From positions 1 through 6,293 of the forward strand of contig JAEWCK010000013.1 in NCBI GenBank assembly GCA_023390675.1: a DNA stretch of 6,293 bases. The letters are read 5' to 3'. The stretch comes from Pseudomonadota bacterium (GTDB lineage Bacteria > Pseudomonadota > Alphaproteobacteria > Sphingomonadales > Sphingomonadaceae). Made by a program: the position numbers and the translations under genes. Below the pieces are notes generated by a model. It ran no database searches and was not told the DNA's origin. It saw nothing but the letters and a program-made list of their open reading frames with translations. This document shows, in pieces, positions 5,638-6,293 of this stretch (the stretch's first letter is position 1; each line of letters begins with the position of its first letter).

Positions 5638-6293
5638 CTAGAAACGCCGCCAGATCGCGCCCGCCCCCCAGCCGAGCAGCACCGACAGCGCCACCGCGAC
5701 CAACCCATAAGCGAAAGAATAATGGTCCGCGGAGCTGGCGACGAAGCGCTCGAACCCCGATTTGCGGATGTCGATCGGGCGGACCGCGGCGGCGAGGACA
5801 CGCCCCTCACGGATCAGGAAGGTCTCGGCAGTGAAGCGCCCCACGGGCACGCGCGCCGGGATGGCGAGCCGGGCGCGATAGAGCACCCCGCCGGTGATCT
5901 CGACTGCGCCGGGGGCTTCGTAATAGAGCCCGGTACGCCGGCGCAGGTCGACCAGCCCGGTGTCGAAGCGGCGCTGCACCTCGGGCGCGGCGCTCGAGGC
6001 GGGCGAGAGCTGGAGGCTGTCGACACCGAGCTCGTAGATCGCGCGGGTGCGCTCGTCGACGATGTTGCGAATCGGATGCGACGAAGCGATCGCATAGAAG
6101 CTCGGCGCCGAGCGGTAGCGCATCCGCTCGGCATTGACCCAGATGCCGGCCACCTTCTCCTTCTCGCGGACCTGCACCGACTGGGTGGGACCTTTGACCA
6201 CCACGACGATTTCGGCGGGCTTGTCGCCCGCCGCCGGGGCGCGACCGCCCGGATAGAGGATCGCGCCGAACAGCAGCAGCTCGGCGCCGGTGA
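5638..6293 (-). CDS. TIGR02186 family membrane protein, 5' end beyond the window
   Basis: The minus-strand frame is open from the right edge to TAG at 5640-5638, giving 217 residues; the true start and the expected N-terminal signal or membrane segment are outside the window. The visible part begins TGAELLLFGA, continues with EIVVVVKGP (27-35) and the VREKEKVAGIWVN block (41-53), and ends with a hydrophobic C-terminal helix (about 192-213) followed by WRRF. This layout, a periplasmic domain between N- and C-terminal membrane segments in about 250 residues, matches TIGR02186, described as an alphaproteobacterial conserved transmembrane family. Its biochemical role is unknown; in other genomes it often lies beside a TauE/SafE-type anion exporter gene, which could be just upstream but is not visible. 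A GTG at 6204 could serve as a start only by deleting conserved sequence, so I reject it. No terminator follows, and the HerA-like gene begins 69 bases later. Confidence 0.85.
   Translation of the reverse strand, partial: TGAELLLFGAILYPGGRAPAAGDKPAEIVVVVKGPTQSVQVREKEKVAGIWVNAERMRYRSAPSFYAIASSHPIRNIVDERTRAIYELGVDSLQLSPASSAAPEVQRRFDTGLVDLRRRTGLYYEAPGAVEITGGVLYRARLAIPARVPVGRFTAETFLIREGRVLAAAVRPIDIRKSGFERFVASSADHYSFAYGLVAVALSVLLGWGAGAIWRRF

Overview
The window is ordinary chromosomal DNA, very GC-rich, with third codon positions dominated by G and C and almost no space wasted between genes. The protein families point to an alphaproteobacterium, most likely a sphingomonad (Sphingomonas, Sphingobium, Novosphingobium or a relative). 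The evidence is a SUV3-type helicase of the alphaproteobacterial kind, an inner-membrane-anchored M23 peptidase of a kind I associate with sphingomonads, and a TIGR02186 membrane protein, a family described as alphaproteobacterial. A TTAA-N7-TTAA box and clustered GANTC sites also fit that class. The species assignment is inference. No IS element, phage gene, tRNA, rRNA or CRISPR array is visible.

Layout from left to right. Positions 1-2116, minus strand: a large SUV3-like DExH/D-box helicase, whose 3' end lies outside the window. Positions 2117-2371: a 255-base divergent intergenic region, the only substantial non-coding stretch, which contains a CtrA-type box, four GANTC motifs and several dyads. 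Positions 2372-3862, plus strand: an M23 (LytM-type) peptidoglycan endopeptidase with one N-terminal transmembrane anchor. Positions 3863-3894: a short convergent gap holding a GNRA-capped hairpin of REP or terminator type. Positions 3895-5568, minus strand: a HerA-like hexameric ATPase with an N-terminal HAS-barrel region. Positions 5569-5637: a 69-base spacer with a hairpin that could mask the herA-like ribosome binding site. Positions 5638-6293, minus strand: a TIGR02186 periplasmic/membrane protein, cut at its 5' end by the window edge.

The genes do not form one recognisable pathway. The TIGR02186 gene and the HerA-like gene run in the same direction with a short gap and may be co-transcribed. 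The helicase and the M23 peptidase diverge from the shared regulatory region, whose motifs suggest cell-cycle (CtrA/CcrM/GcrA) control of the cell-wall enzyme, the helicase, or both. I found no convincing new biological system. The most interesting feature is this compact regulatory region.
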